64,000 nucleotides of DNA from Acinetobacter corruptisaponis (GCF_030053775.1 NZ_CP125669.1:1421962-1485961), one strand, 5' to 3'. Positions 48,001-56,373 are shown, counted from the first letter of the stretch. The notes: generated by a model from the letters alone, not told the origin. Translations and numbers: made by a program.

Positions 48001-51000
48001 TGTGTGCCATCTGCGACATTGGTAATTTGTTTCGCTGCGCCTGCTTTACCCACGGAAATACTGTTCGCGCGGTCGGTTTCAGAGTTATTGCCGATTGCGG
48101 TTGAACCCTCATACGTGGCTTTGCTGTTACTACCAAACACGCTACTATTTTTTGCCGATGCGGTGTTGCGATAACCAAAGGCACTGCTGTTTGTTCCGCT
48201 TGCGGTATTGGTCAGACCAAAGGCACTGCTTTCCGCCCCTGCTGCGTTGTTGCTATAACCCACAGCATTAGAAAAGTCACCTTTTGCGGTGTTGGAGCGT
48301 CCAAAGGCTTGGGCTTCGTTGCCTGATGCGGTGTTGTTATAGCCGACTGCACTGCTAAAATTGCTGGTTGTCGTATTGTCCACGCCCACGGCAAGGCTAA
48401 GATTGCCTGCTGCGTTATTGGCATAGCCCACGGCGGTTGCTGCGATACCCGAAGCGGTATTGTTACCTGCATGGATATTATTAATCGCATTTAGGAAAGC
48501 GGTTTTTTGGTCAGCCGTTGGGTTGTCGATGCCGTCAATCGCTGTGAGGTTTGTTGGGTTGAGTTGGTCAAGGGTTGTGGCGGTGGTGGTGACGGCAATA
48601 CCATCTATTGCGATAATTACGCCTGTATTTTCGTCATGAGCAATATTGCTATTGTCCAATCCTGAACCAATGGCATTGGACAATGTGCCTGTGGCTTGGT
48701 TGCGTGTTCCGACCGCATTGCTTCGGGTTTTACTGGCTTGGTTGCTTGTCCCTACGGCATTGCTTACCATACCAGAGGTGTCATTTCCTGTACCAAAGGC
48801 ATTACTTGCTGTACCTGACACAGTATTTGCTATACCAAAAGCGTTACTGCCACTGCCTGATATATTATTACTCATCCCGACTGCGTTACTGGTTGCCTCT
48901 GTAATAGTATTGAGTAAACCAAAAGCACTACTGGCATCTGTGGTTGTATTGTATAAACCAACTGCGGTACTTGCACTGCCTGAAGTTTTATTCATTGTAC
49001 CAACGGCATTGTTCATATCACCTGAAGTTGTATTCATCGTACCAAAAGCATTACTCATATCGCCTGAAACTTTGTTAGATGAACCAAAGGCATTGTTTGC
49101 TATAATGGTCATGCCTGCACTGCTACTACCTGAAACTTCATTATTCATTCCCACGGCTGTCGCACCACCTGACACGGTATTATGAACACCAAAGGCACTG
49201 CTCATTTCACCTTTGCTAGAATCAGCAGTAACGCTATTCATTGCCCCAACTGCACTACTTCCCATTCCAGAAACAGTATTTGCCATACCAAAGCTACTAC
49301 TACCTTGTCCTGATGAGGTATTGCCAAAACCTACGGCTGTACCACCCTCATATGCTTTATTCCCTGAACCAAAGCTAGCACTACCTTGCCCTGATGATTC
49401 ATTTGCCATACCAATGGCTGTACCTTTATCAGATGCAGTATTTGCCATACCAAAGCTACTACTACCTGAGCCTGATGATTCATTGCTAACACCAATAGCT
49501 GTACCACCATTAGATACTTTATTTGCCATACCAAAGCTACTACTACCTTGTCCTGATGAGGTATTGCCAAAACCTACGGCTGTACCACCATCATATGCTT
49601 TATTCACCATACCAAAGCTACTACCTGAGCCTGATGATTCATTCCCCATACCAACGGCTGTACCACCATTAGATACTTTATTTGCCATACCCAAGCTACT
49701 ACTACCTGAGCCTGATGATTCATTGCTAACACCAATCGCTGTACCACCATCGGATGCTTTATTCATCATACCCAAGCTACTACCACCTAAACCTGATGAT
49801 TCATTGCCAACACCAATAGCTGTACCACCATCAGATGCTTTATTCGTCATACCCAAGCTACTACTACCTGAGCCTGATGATTCATTGCCAACACCAACGG
49901 CTGTACCACCATCAGATGCTTTATTCGCCATACCCAAGCTACTACTACCTGAACCTGATGATTCATTGCCAACACCAACGGCTGTACCAGCACTAGATGC
50001 TTTATTCCCCATACCAAAACTAGCACTGCCTGAGCCTGATGATTCATTGCCAACACCAACGGCTGTACCAGTGCTAGATGCTTTATTCCCTGAACCAAAG
50101 CTAGCACTGCCTGAGCCTGATGACTCATTGCCAAAACCAATCGCTGTACCACCATCAGATGCTTTATTTACCGACCCCATTGCCATTCCGCCATCCAGTA
50201 CGGTATTTTGCATCCCAATCGCAGTGCTATTTTGTCCTGTGGTGGTATTTCCCATACCTATCACATTATTGAGAGTCCCTGTTGCAACATTGGCAAGCCC
50301 CAAAATGTTACTCATTTCGCCTGTACTAATATTACCGCCTTGTTGTAAGGCATTTTTAAAGGCAGCAACTTTTTCAGGGTCGGTAATTTCTGTACCATTC
50401 ACAAAGAAGCCTGTAATCGAATCTATGGTTTTGCCTGTTGCTGTAAGCTGAATGCCTGAAACTTCGGTTAAGACTGTGCCATCGTCTTTCATCGTCTGTG
50501 TTAAAATCGGCACACCTGCACCCGAACCTAATACAGTATTGTTGGCGTTGTGGCTGTAATTGTTGTTTGGCGTGCTGCTGCTATTGGCGGAAATTAAACT
50601 TTTGACCTGACCTAAATTGGTGGCATCGGTATCGGCTGTGCCTGCCTTAACATTGGTAATCTGTTTTTCTGCGTCTTTTTTACCGACTGAAATGCTGTTG
50701 ATTCGGTCAGTTTCGGAGTTCGTACCAATAGCGGTTGAACCCTCATGCGTAGCTTTGCTGTTGCTACCAAATACACTGCTGTTTTTTGCTGATGCTTCAT
50801 TACGATAACCAAAGGCAACGCTATTTGTTCCGCTTGCAATGTTGGTTAAACCAAAAGCACTGCTTTCCGCACCCGATGCAATGTTGCTATAACCGATTGC
50901 ATTGGAAAAATTACCTGATGCTTCGTTGGTACGTCCAAAGGCGTTGCTTTCATTGCCCGTTGCAAAGTTATTAAAACCGACCGCATTGCTGGTTTGTCCC

Positions 51001-54000
51001 TGTGCGGTATTGGCATAACCCACGGCAGTATTAAACGTCCCTAATGCTTTATTGCCAGAACCAATGGCATTCGCCCCTGTACCTGATGCGATATTTAAGC
51101 CTTGTTTTACCGCCGTCACAAAGTTATTTCTTTGGCTGTTGGTCAGCGTGGTATCACCATCAATAGATTGGATGTTGTTATACGCCAGTTCTGCAATCGT
51201 TTTCGCTGTGGTAACAATCGGAATGCCGTCAATCGAGGTGATTTCTCCGTTGCCATTGGTGGTTAAAACGGTATTGTCTATGCCTGAACCCATCGCATTG
51301 GAGAGTAAGCCTGTGGCTTGGTTGCGTGAACCAATGGCATTGCTGGACGTTTTAGTCGCAGTGTTACGGTAACCGACTGTGCTGCTGTTTTTGCCTGATG
51401 CGGTGTTTTGATGACCGACTGCACTGCTGTTTGTACCTGTGGCTTGGTTGCGATAACCGACTGAGCTACTGTTTGCACCGCTTGCAAGATTGGTTAAACC
51501 CAAGGCACTACTTTCCGCCCCTGATGCGGCATTGCTATAACCCAACGCATTGGAATAATTGCCTGTGGCTTGGTTAGAACGTCCAAAGGCATTGCTGTCA
51601 TTACCTATGGCTTGGTTTTGATAGCCCACTGCACTACTTCTGTCAGTTGCAGCGGTATTGTCATAGCCTACGGCACTACTTGAGTCGCCTAATGCAGTAT
51701 TTTTAGAACCTATCGCATTGCTTTGTTTGGCAGTGGTCACATTGTTAAAGCCTATGGCACTACTTTCTGTTCCCGAAGCGGCATTGGTCACACCTATTGC
51801 ACTGCTGAGATTCGCTACTGCAAGGTTGCCGCCTTTTGCGGCTGCCGCTTTAAAGGCTGCCACTTGGTCAGGGTCGGTAATTTCGACCCCATCGACAAAA
51901 AATGAGGTAATTGCACTGACCAATGGAGCATTGGATGTGACTTGAATCCCACCCACGCCAACAACCATACTGCCTGCACCGTCAATTTTATGTCCGCCAC
52001 CACCTGAACCCAAAGCAGTCATTTTATTACTGTGGGCGTAGTTATCGGTTGTGGTTGTGCCACTGCTTGGAATAGCTGCAATGGCATCGGTCAGTTGTTT
52101 TTTATTGACGGCATCGGTGTCGGCTGTGCCTGCTGCCACGTTGATAATTTGCCGCTCTTTGTTTACTGCACCGACTGAAACGGTATTATCTCGTGTCGAT
52201 GCGGAATCATTGCCGAGAATCACCGCATTATTGGCGGTCGTTGCGACATTATTGCCCAAAACAAAAGTTTGATTGCCATTTGTTCCTGTCGGGGCATCAC
52301 CAATGGTATTGTTATTACCAAAAGCATAGCTATCATTGCCATTGACCGTATTCGGGTCGCCAATCGCCCCTGAACGGTTGCCATTGACAATATTGCCCGT
52401 TCCAATGCTAATGGATTTTTCACCGTTGGCTTGTGTACCACTACCAATGGCAATAGATTCGTGGGCATTTTCCCCAACGCTGGCATTATCGCCAATCGCT
52501 ACGGCTTTGTTTGCTGTTGCGTCTATACTCGCTTCGGTTGTACCACTGGATTTGACTTGTGGATTGCTTGCACCACCGCCCGAACTGCTAATCAATGCGG
52601 TTAAAGCAGTACGCTGGTCATCCAGTTGTTTTTTATTGACTGCATCGGTATCGGCTGTACCTGCTTTGACGTTGGTAATCTGTTTTTCCGCCCCTGCTTT
52701 ACCTACGGAAATACTATTGGCTCGGTCGGTTTCGGAGTTATAACCCAATGCAGTTGCACCTGCATGGCTGGCTTTGCTGTTGCGTCCAAATACGCTGCTG
52801 TTTTCTGCCGATGCAATACTACGAGCACCAAACACATTACTGTATAAACCTGATGCTTCATTTTCCAAACCAAAGGCACTACTTTCAGTGGCTGTCGCCT
52901 CATTGCTATAACCGACCGCAGTAGTATAACTGCTCAGCGTTTTGTTGGCATGACCTATCGCATTGTTACCGATTCCACCTGCATTATTACTTGAACCCAT
53001 AGCATTACTTTGAAATGCAGCCGCTGTATTGGATGAACCGATGGCATTGGTATCATTATTTGTCGCTTCATTATTATGACCAATAGCATTGGCACGCATC
53101 CCACCCGATGCCCGATTACCCTGCCCAATCGCATTACTTAAATTGCCTGATGCGGTATTGCCCTGTCCAATGGCATTCGAGGCAATACCATACGCTGTGT
53201 TTTTTCCCGCCCAAACTGCCTGAATAAACGCATTTTTTTCATTTTGTGTAACCAAGGAGTTACCATTAATCGAGGTAATTTTATCGGCAGTAAGGTCTTG
53301 TAGATTAGACACGGTTGTTGTTACCGCAATGCCATCAATTGAAGTAATTAAACCAATTCCATCACGACCGATGGCATTTTTTTCAACCCCTGAACCTATT
53401 GAATTGGCAAATAAATTGCCTGCGGTATTGCGATAGCCCACCGCATTGCTGTTTGTTCCACTTGCAGTATTACGATAACCCACCGCACTACTATTCGTTC
53501 CACTTGCAGTATTGGTTAAGCCCAAAGCACTGCTTTCTGCACCTGATGCAGTATTGCTATAACCGACAGCATTGGAAAAATTGCCCGTAGCTCTGTTAGA
53601 ACGTCCAAAGGCATTACTTTCCAAACCTGTTGCCTGATTGTCATAACCCATCGCACTACTTTTTGCAGTCCGTGCAATGTTAGCATTACCCAATGCACTG
53701 CTTTCGTCACCTGATGCTTCATTATTGCGACCACAGGCAAAAGCATTTAAACCTGCTGCGGTGCTATTTACAGTTTGTCCATCATTTGCCTGACTGCCAT
53801 CACAGACATCGCCTGCCCATGCTGTACCTGTGAACATCGCCCCTGAAAGCAATGCGATACTTAAACATAAATTCTTGAATACAAAGCTTGCTGGAGCAAA
53901 AACCTTGTTTTTGCTTAGGTCACTATAGTGACCAGTTTCACTTAGGCTATTTTGTTTGACTGTTGTGCGATGCCCTGCATTGCTTTTTGCCAGTTCCGAT

Positions 54001-54056
54001 ACCGCAACCCATGTATTGTGTGTCTTGCTCCAGATGACTCGGTAAATTCTGTTCAT
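42015..54056 (-). CDS. Giant trimeric autotransporter adhesin with collagen-like repeats
   Basis: 4,013-residue type Vc surface fibre (YadA/BadA/AtaA class). Order: extended signal peptide (MNRIYRVIWSKTHNTWVAVSELA, cleavage near AWA/GDV at 81); YadA-type head repeats (xxAxGxxxxASGxxSxAxGxxN); necks with DAVNxxQL at about 465-478, 640-655, 1136-1150, 2010-2025, 2606-2623 and 3773-3787; an 11-copy 27-residue head array at about 1300-1600; recurring SIDG-type modules; a Gly-X-Y collagen-like stalk at about 2690-3635 bounded by SAxxIAVxxGFxGxExxWLxSLKG motifs; a coiled stalk of 26-residue repeats; and the trimeric membrane anchor ending in Trp. It should mediate adhesion or autoagglutination. No frame damage is seen. 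AtaA of Acinetobacter Tol 5 (about 3,600 residues) is comparable in size. Confidence 0.93.
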   Translation of the reverse strand: MNRIYRVIWSKTHNTWVAVSELAKSNAGHRTTVKQNSLSETGHYSDLSKNKVFAPASFVFKNLCLSIALLSGAMFTGTAWAGDVCDGSQANDGQTVNSTAAGLNAFACGRNNEASGDESSALGNANIARTAKSSAMGYDNQATGLESNAFGRSNRATGNFSNAVGYSNTASGAESSALGLTNTASGTNSSAVGYRNTASGTNSNAVGYRNTAGNLFANSIGSGVEKNAIGRDGIGLITSIDGIAVTTTVSNLQDLTADKITSINGNSLVTQNEKNAFIQAVWAGKNTAYGIASNAIGQGNTASGNLSNAIGQGNRASGGMRANAIGHNNEATNNDTNAIGSSNTAAAFQSNAMGSSNNAGGIGNNAIGHANKTLSSYTTAVGYSNEATATESSAFGLENEASGLYSNVFGARSIASAENSSVFGRNSKASHAGATALGYNSETDRANSISVGKAGAEKQITNVKAGTADTDAVNKKQLDDQRTALTALISSSGGGASNPQVKSSGTTEASIDATANKAVAIGDNASVGENAHESIAIGSGTQANGEKSISIGTGNIVNGNRSGAIGDPNTVNGNDSYAFGNNNTIGDAPTGTNGNQTFVLGNNVATTANNAVILGNDSASTRDNTVSVGAVNKERQIINVAAGTADTDAVNKKQLTDAIAAIPSSGTTTTDNYAHSNKMTALGSGGGGHKIDGAGSMVVGVGGIQVTSNAPLVSAITSFFVDGVEITDPDQVAAFKAAAAKGGNLAVANLSSAIGVTNAASGTESSAIGFNNVTTAKQSNAIGSKNTALGDSSSAVGYDNTAATDRSSAVGYQNQAIGNDSNAFGRSNQATGNYSNALGYSNAASGAESSALGLTNLASGANSSSVGYRNQATGTNSSAVGHQNTASGKNSSTVGYRNTATKTSSNAIGSRNQATGLLSNAMGSGIDNTVLTTNGNGEITSIDGIPIVTTAKTIAELAYNNIQSIDGDTTLTNSQRNNFVTAVKQGLNIASGTGANAIGSGNKALGTFNTAVGYANTAQGQTSNAVGFNNFATGNESNAFGRTNEASGNFSNAIGYSNIASGAESSAFGLTNIASGTNSVAFGYRNEASAKNSSVFGSNSKATHEGSTAIGTNSETDRINSISVGKKDAEKQITNVKAGTADTDATNLGQVKSLISANSSSTPNNNYSHNANNTVLGSGAGVPILTQTMKDDGTVLTEVSGIQLTATGKTIDSITGFFVNGTEITDPEKVAAFKNALQQGGNISTGEMSNILGLANVATGTLNNVIGMGNTTTGQNSTAIGMQNTVLDGGMAMGSVNKASDGGTAIGFGNESSGSGSASFGSGNKASSTGTAVGVGNESSGSGSASFGMGNKASSAGTAVGVGNESSGSGSSSLGMANKASDGGTAVGVGNESSGSGSSSLGMTNKASDGGTAIGVGNESSGLGGSSLGMMNKASDGGTAIGVSNESSGSGSSSLGMANKVSNGGTAVGMGNESSGSGSSFGMVNKAYDGGTAVGFGNTSSGQGSSSFGMANKVSNGGTAIGVSNESSGSGSSSFGMANTASDKGTAIGMANESSGQGSASFGSGNKAYEGGTAVGFGNTSSGQGSSSFGMANTVSGMGSSAVGAMNSVTADSSKGEMSSAFGVHNTVSGGATAVGMNNEVSGSSSAGMTIIANNAFGSSNKVSGDMSNAFGTMNTTSGDMNNAVGTMNKTSGSASTAVGLYNTTTDASSAFGLLNTITEATSNAVGMSNNISGSGSNAFGIANTVSGTASNAFGTGNDTSGMVSNAVGTSNQASKTRSNAVGTRNQATGTLSNAIGSGLDNSNIAHDENTGVIIAIDGIAVTTTATTLDQLNPTNLTAIDGIDNPTADQKTAFLNAINNIHAGNNTASGIAATAVGYANNAAGNLSLAVGVDNTTTSNFSSAVGYNNTASGNEAQAFGRSNTAKGDFSNAVGYSNNAAGAESSAFGLTNTASGTNSSAFGYRNTASAKNSSVFGSNSKATYEGSTAIGNNSETDRANSISVGKAGAAKQITNVADGTQATDAVNYNQLLTAIAGVSGGGTGTSSHYYSVKSTNTDIYSNYVGDGASGNDAVAIGVRTRATGNKSTAIGSNSNALGQSATAIGSASSPNGRTPTLTKGTNDWINSIDGVTVVSKAGDWESLKLDPTLLESVNGYVLNAEQKHAYINSVQYGGNAALGLSSNAMGSQNTAAGNYASAIGTYNTASQNFATAVGYGNTASGAESSALGLTNEASGDYSNAMGSRNTASGQYGNAVGYSNQATGAESSAVGLTNTASGDYSSAMGHRNTASGLRSSAVGYSNQATGKESNAFGRSNQATGDFSNAIGYSNTASGAESSALGLTNTASGANSSAVGYRGTASGTNSTTAGYRNTATKASSNAVGSRNQATGTLSNAVGSGVDKTVLTKDPATGVITAIDGIAITTTAKSVAELTIGNITAIDGNTNPTLAQKNAFILAAQAGANVASGLTANAVGTSNNASGDMSSAVGFGNTASGSSSSAIGFRNQATGLESNAVGRSNDASGDFSNAVGYSNTASGAESSAFGLTNTASGDNSSVFGYRSEASATNSSVFGSNSTAAFAGSTAIGHNSATDRENSISVGKAGAEKQITFVGAGTANTDAVNLSQLQAVVSAFGGGASYAGGSWKAPSYTIQTNIYNNVGSAFEAVDTKLTDLDNRVANIEANGSGTGGGTGVKGDKGDSAYQIAVNNGFTGSEEAWLESLKGETGTAGKDGINGTNGIDGKDGKDGKDGINGTNGIDGKDGKDGINGKDGLNGADGKDGKDGINGKDGLNGADGKDGKDGINGTNGVDGKDGKDGINGTNGIDGKDGINGTNGIDGKDGINGKDGRDGVDGAKGDKGDTGAAGKDGKDGINGTNGIDGKDGRDGVDGAKGDKGDTGAAGKDGKDGINGTNGVDGKDGKDGINGTNGIDGKDGKDGAKGETGAAGKDGKDGLNGVDGKDGKDGINGTNGVDGKDGKDGINGTNGKDGRDGVDGAKGDKGDTGVAGKDGINGKDGRDGVDGAKGDKGETGAAGKDGKDGINGKDGTNGIDGKDGKDGINGKDGRDGVDGAKGDKGDTGAAGKDGKDGINGTNGIDGKDGRDGVDGAKGDKGDTGAAGKDGINGKDGLNGADGKDGKDGINGKDGRDGVDGAKGDKGDTGAAGKDGINGKDGRDGVDGAKGDKGETGAAGKDGKDGINGTNGIDGKDGKDGINGKDGRDGVDGAKGDKGDTGAAGKDGKDGINGKDGLNGADGKDGKDGINGKDGLNGADGKDGKDGINGKDGINGTNGIDGKDGKDGINGKDGLNGTDGKDGAKGETGAAGKDGINGKDGINGTNGIDGKDGKDGINGKDGKDGINGKDGRDGVDGAKGDKGDTGAAGKDGINGKDGLNGADGKDGKDGINGKDGRDGVDGAKGDKGDTGAAGKDGINGKDGRDGVDGAKGDKGETGAAGKDGKDGINGTNGIDGKDGKDGINGKDGRDGVDGAKGDKGDTGAAGKDGKDGINGKDGLNGVDGKDGAKGETGAAGKDGINGKDGKDGINGTNGIDGKDGKDGLNGVDGKDGAKGDKGDTGAAGLDGTQGEQGQSAFDIAVSKGFKGTELEWLLSLKGNKGDKGDTGRSTFDIAVENGFTGTEQDWLKTQTNPYVDVNTDHIDSTDAKATGNGAIAIGSGAVANGQHNTVIGTGASAQGESNTVVGKQNTVEGNRSGAFGDPNTVKADDSYAIGNDNTIKGDATFVVGNNVDTSAKNAVILGNDSASNRDNTVSVGATNKERQIIHVAAGTADTDAVNVKQMKDADSKVLSDAKTYTNERETLIREDFAKADDKVLANAKTYTNDRETVIRQDFAKADEKVLSDAKTYTNDREVVIREDFAKADDKVLADAKTYTNEREAVIRQDYTTADAKVLNDAKTYSDAGNKATLESAKQYTDARVNDLERSFAKSEQSMNAGIASALAVGNLPQPTAAGKSMLSIGTSTHNGEQAVAIGISGVTPDNKYVFKGGVSSNTQNDVSGTIAVGIQW
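42240..42700 (-). repeat. 26-residue coiled-coil repeats in the adhesin stalk
   Basis: Four tandem units of the form D-x-KVL-x-x-AKTYTN-x-RE-x-x-IR-x-DFAKA (78 bp each) plus a degenerate fifth, just before the membrane anchor. Typical trimeric coiled-coil stalk of the adhesin. Confidence 0.8.
43624..43997. repeat. 374-bp perfect direct repeat, copy A
   Basis: Identical base for base to 44407-44780, offset 783 bp (261 codons, 87 Gly-X-Y triplets). Flanking bases differ (A/G at the left edge, G/A at the right). Confidence 0.9.
44407..44780. repeat. 374-bp perfect direct repeat, copy B
   Basis: Second copy of the repeat at 43624-43997, in the same orientation and frame. A further perfect repeat of over 120 bp links the region from about 44713 with that from about 45362. 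Confidence 0.9.
49264..50152 (-). repeat. Eleven-copy 27-residue array in the adhesin head
   Basis: Tandem 81-bp units encoding GTAxGxxNxSSGxGSxSxGMxNKxSDG. Eleven units are seen; the seventh is one residue short. The units differ from each other at several positions, so the array is older than the collagen duplications. Confidence 0.85.
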
Positions 54057-54363
54057 GTTATTCCCCTAACAAATATATAAAATTTCTTAGGGACTATTTT
54101 CTGCTCTATTTTTTCTCATAAAAACTCAAAAACGTCTCATTTTTTTAGTGTAATTTTACGATTTTTACAAAAATTTATACATAAATATCAATTATTTAAT
54201 TTTTTAATAAGGTTTCATTTTGTCTCATTTGGAGCAGATACTGTCATAGCAAACAACATGCAAAAGCCGATTTTCCTATACAATTACCAAATAGGCTTTG
54301 TTACGTTATGTACCAAAAATATCATTTTAACCAAGGCATATACTCCTATTGAATACATAAAGA
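54057..54363. other. Divergent regulatory region adhesin / AraC
   Basis: 307 bp of AT-rich sequence between the adhesin and the first AraC gene. gtctcat occurs twice in the same orientation (54134-54140 and 54222-54228). It must carry both promoters; no gene is seen. Confidence 0.45.
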
Positions 54364-55347
54364 ATGAGTGAAGAAATCTTTATTTCCACTGAATCTGTTG
54401 ATGCAGATATCCGTACCGATTTTTATCGCAGCCTGTTCTCATCCTTTTTAGATATTACCCCTGTAGATCAAAATCCCTTATCAGGTTCCATTCATATCCG
54501 TTCAGTCGATCACTGGACCATGACCCATTGGAAATTTGGCCTACAACACTGCCACCGTCGTCCCAACCTGATTTTACAAGCTGATATTGATGCCTATTTA
54601 CTCATCCTCATCACCAAAGGCTATTTTAATTCCACCACAAAAAACACCAGTACCCTGTTAAATGTTGGCGATTTAATCCTGATCAATACCTCACAGGTCA
54701 ACAGTTCCATCAGTGCTGGCGAAAGTATGTCGCTGTATATTCCACGGACTGAACTGGAACAGCACATGGGTCATTACCGCATTCCAAATGAAGTAATTTT
54801 GAAAGCCAAGCAACCCATGACTCAACTCTTAACAGACTATATGTTGAGTTTATTTAATGTCGCTTTAGACTTAAAACCCAGAGAAAGTAATCCTGCTTTT
54901 GAAGCCTTGTTGTCATTGCTGGCGGTCAGGCTCAGAAATGGAAAGATGCCCATCCATCAGGAAGTCAATACGGTTTTAAAATGGAGAATACAACAATATA
55001 TTGATTTAAATATTAAAAGTCCTGATCTTGGCATCGAAAAACTCATGTCCCGCTTTAATGTTTCAAGGGCACATCTGTATCGGGCATTTGAAGCAGAGGG
55101 TGGTATTGCCACATTTATCCGCAACAAACGGCTAGACCGAATTTATTGTGAACTCATCGATCAAGACTTTTCCACCTCCGTCTTAACTGAAATTTCCCAG
55201 GCTTATGGATTTAACAATTCCAGCCAGTTTTTACGCGCTTTCCGCTTGCGTTTTGGGATGTCACCGATGGAAGTTCAAGGCCACTATTTAGACCAAGAAC
55301 CAGATCAACTTGATTTAAAACCTTATTTTATTATGCAGAGACCATGA
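54364..55347 (+). CDS. AraC-family transcriptional regulator, first of two paralogues
   Basis: 327 residues. N-terminal ~200 residues are an AraC-binding-like (PF14525-type) domain; the C-terminal HTH pair is clear (LGIEKLMSRFNVSRAHLYRAFEAEGGIATFIRNKRLDRIYCEL and LTEISQAYGFNNSSQFLRAFRLRFGMSPMEV). Divergent from the giant adhesin gene, so it is a candidate regulator of it. The effector is unknown. About 60 percent identical by eye to the next gene. Confidence 0.88.
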   Translation: MSEEIFISTESVDADIRTDFYRSLFSSFLDITPVDQNPLSGSIHIRSVDHWTMTHWKFGLQHCHRRPNLILQADIDAYLLILITKGYFNSTTKNTSTLLNVGDLILINTSQVNSSISAGESMSLYIPRTELEQHMGHYRIPNEVILKAKQPMTQLLTDYMLSLFNVALDLKPRESNPAFEALLSLLAVRLRNGKMPIHQEVNTVLKWRIQQYIDLNIKSPDLGIEKLMSRFNVSRAHLYRAFEAEGGIATFIRNKRLDRIYCELIDQDFSTSVLTEISQAYGFNNSSQFLRAFRLRFGMSPMEVQGHYLDQEPDQLDLKPYFIMQRP

Positions 55348-55386
55348 TGGAGTAAAAGTCATGTTCAACTGTTGGATACATTTAAA

Positions 55387-56373
55387 ATGAGTGAAGAAAT
55401 TTTTATTACAACAGCATCCATCGATCCTTATATTCGTGATGATTTTTATCGTAGTCTGTTTTCCACCTTTTTAGATGTGAGCCCTGTTGAACAGAATCCA
55501 TTATATGGTTCGATTCGTATTCGTTCAGTCAATGACTGGACATTAACGAATTGGCAATTTGGCATACAACGCTGTGACCGTCGTCAAAACCTGATTCTAC
55601 AATCTGATATTGAAGCCTATCTGCTCATTTTAATTGTTAAGGGACATTTTCACCGTACCACACAAAAAAACAGTGTCAGGGTTGAAGCAGGTGATCTACT
55701 GCTGATTAATACGGCACAGGCCGATAGTTGTATTAGCTCAGGTGAAAATACCGCCATCTACATTCCTCGTGCATTATTAGAAAAAAAGCTGGGCAATTAT
55801 CGGCTCCCTGATGAAACCATTTTTAGAGCCAAACAGCCAATGACTCAATTACTCACAGATTATGTATTGAGCTTGTTTAATGTTTCGGTGGATTTACATG
55901 AAGAAGAAGTTGATTCCGCATTTGATGCCCTGCTTTCCTTACTTGCAGTCAGGCTAAAAAATGGCAATGTACAAACCAAGCAGGAAATTAATCCTGTATT
56001 AAAACATCGGATTCTACAGTTTATTGATCTTAATATTAAAAATCCCGAGCTTTGTATTGAAAGCCTGATGTGCCGTTTTAATATATCCCGTGCACATTTA
56101 TACCGAGCCTTTGAGGCAGAGAGTGGTATCGCCACCATCATTCGGGATAAGCGCCTCGACTTGGCCTACTATCAACTCACCCGACAAACATCTTCAAAAA
56201 CGATCGCTGACATTGCTCAGGAATATGGCTTTAGCAATTTCAATCAGTTTTTGCGTGCATTCCGCTTACGTTTTGGAATGTCTCCAAGTGAAGCAAAAGA
56301 TCAGAGTGTTGGGGAACACTCAGGTGTACTGGATTTAACTCAGCATTTTATGAATTTTTCAGATTCAACCTGA
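55387..56373 (+). CDS. AraC-family transcriptional regulator, second paralogue
   Basis: 328 residues from the ATG at 55387 (MSEEIFITTASIDPYIRDDFYRSLF), chosen by alignment with the first copy; a TTG at 55372 would add five. Same domains and same length as the preceding gene: AraC-binding-like N-terminus and IESLMCRFNISRAHLYRAF / ADIAQEYGFSNFNQFLRAFRLRFGMSPSEA. The pair arose by tandem duplication and is 39 bp apart. Confidence 0.88.
   Translation: MSEEIFITTASIDPYIRDDFYRSLFSTFLDVSPVEQNPLYGSIRIRSVNDWTLTNWQFGIQRCDRRQNLILQSDIEAYLLILIVKGHFHRTTQKNSVRVEAGDLLLINTAQADSCISSGENTAIYIPRALLEKKLGNYRLPDETIFRAKQPMTQLLTDYVLSLFNVSVDLHEEEVDSAFDALLSLLAVRLKNGNVQTKQEINPVLKHRILQFIDLNIKNPELCIESLMCRFNISRAHLYRAFEAESGIATIIRDKRLDLAYYQLTRQTSSKTIADIAQEYGFSNFNQFLRAFRLRFGMSPSEAKDQSVGEHSGVLDLTQHFMNFSDST

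Noticed and set aside
49213..50451. 412-codon plus-strand frame with Pro/Leu-rich repeats
   Set aside because: Antisense shadow of the 27-residue head array of the adhesin.
54120..54230. Two gtctcat copies as an operator pair for the AraC regulators
   Set aside because: Seven-base matches in AT-rich DNA at 88-bp distance are too weak to claim a binding site, so they are only mentioned.
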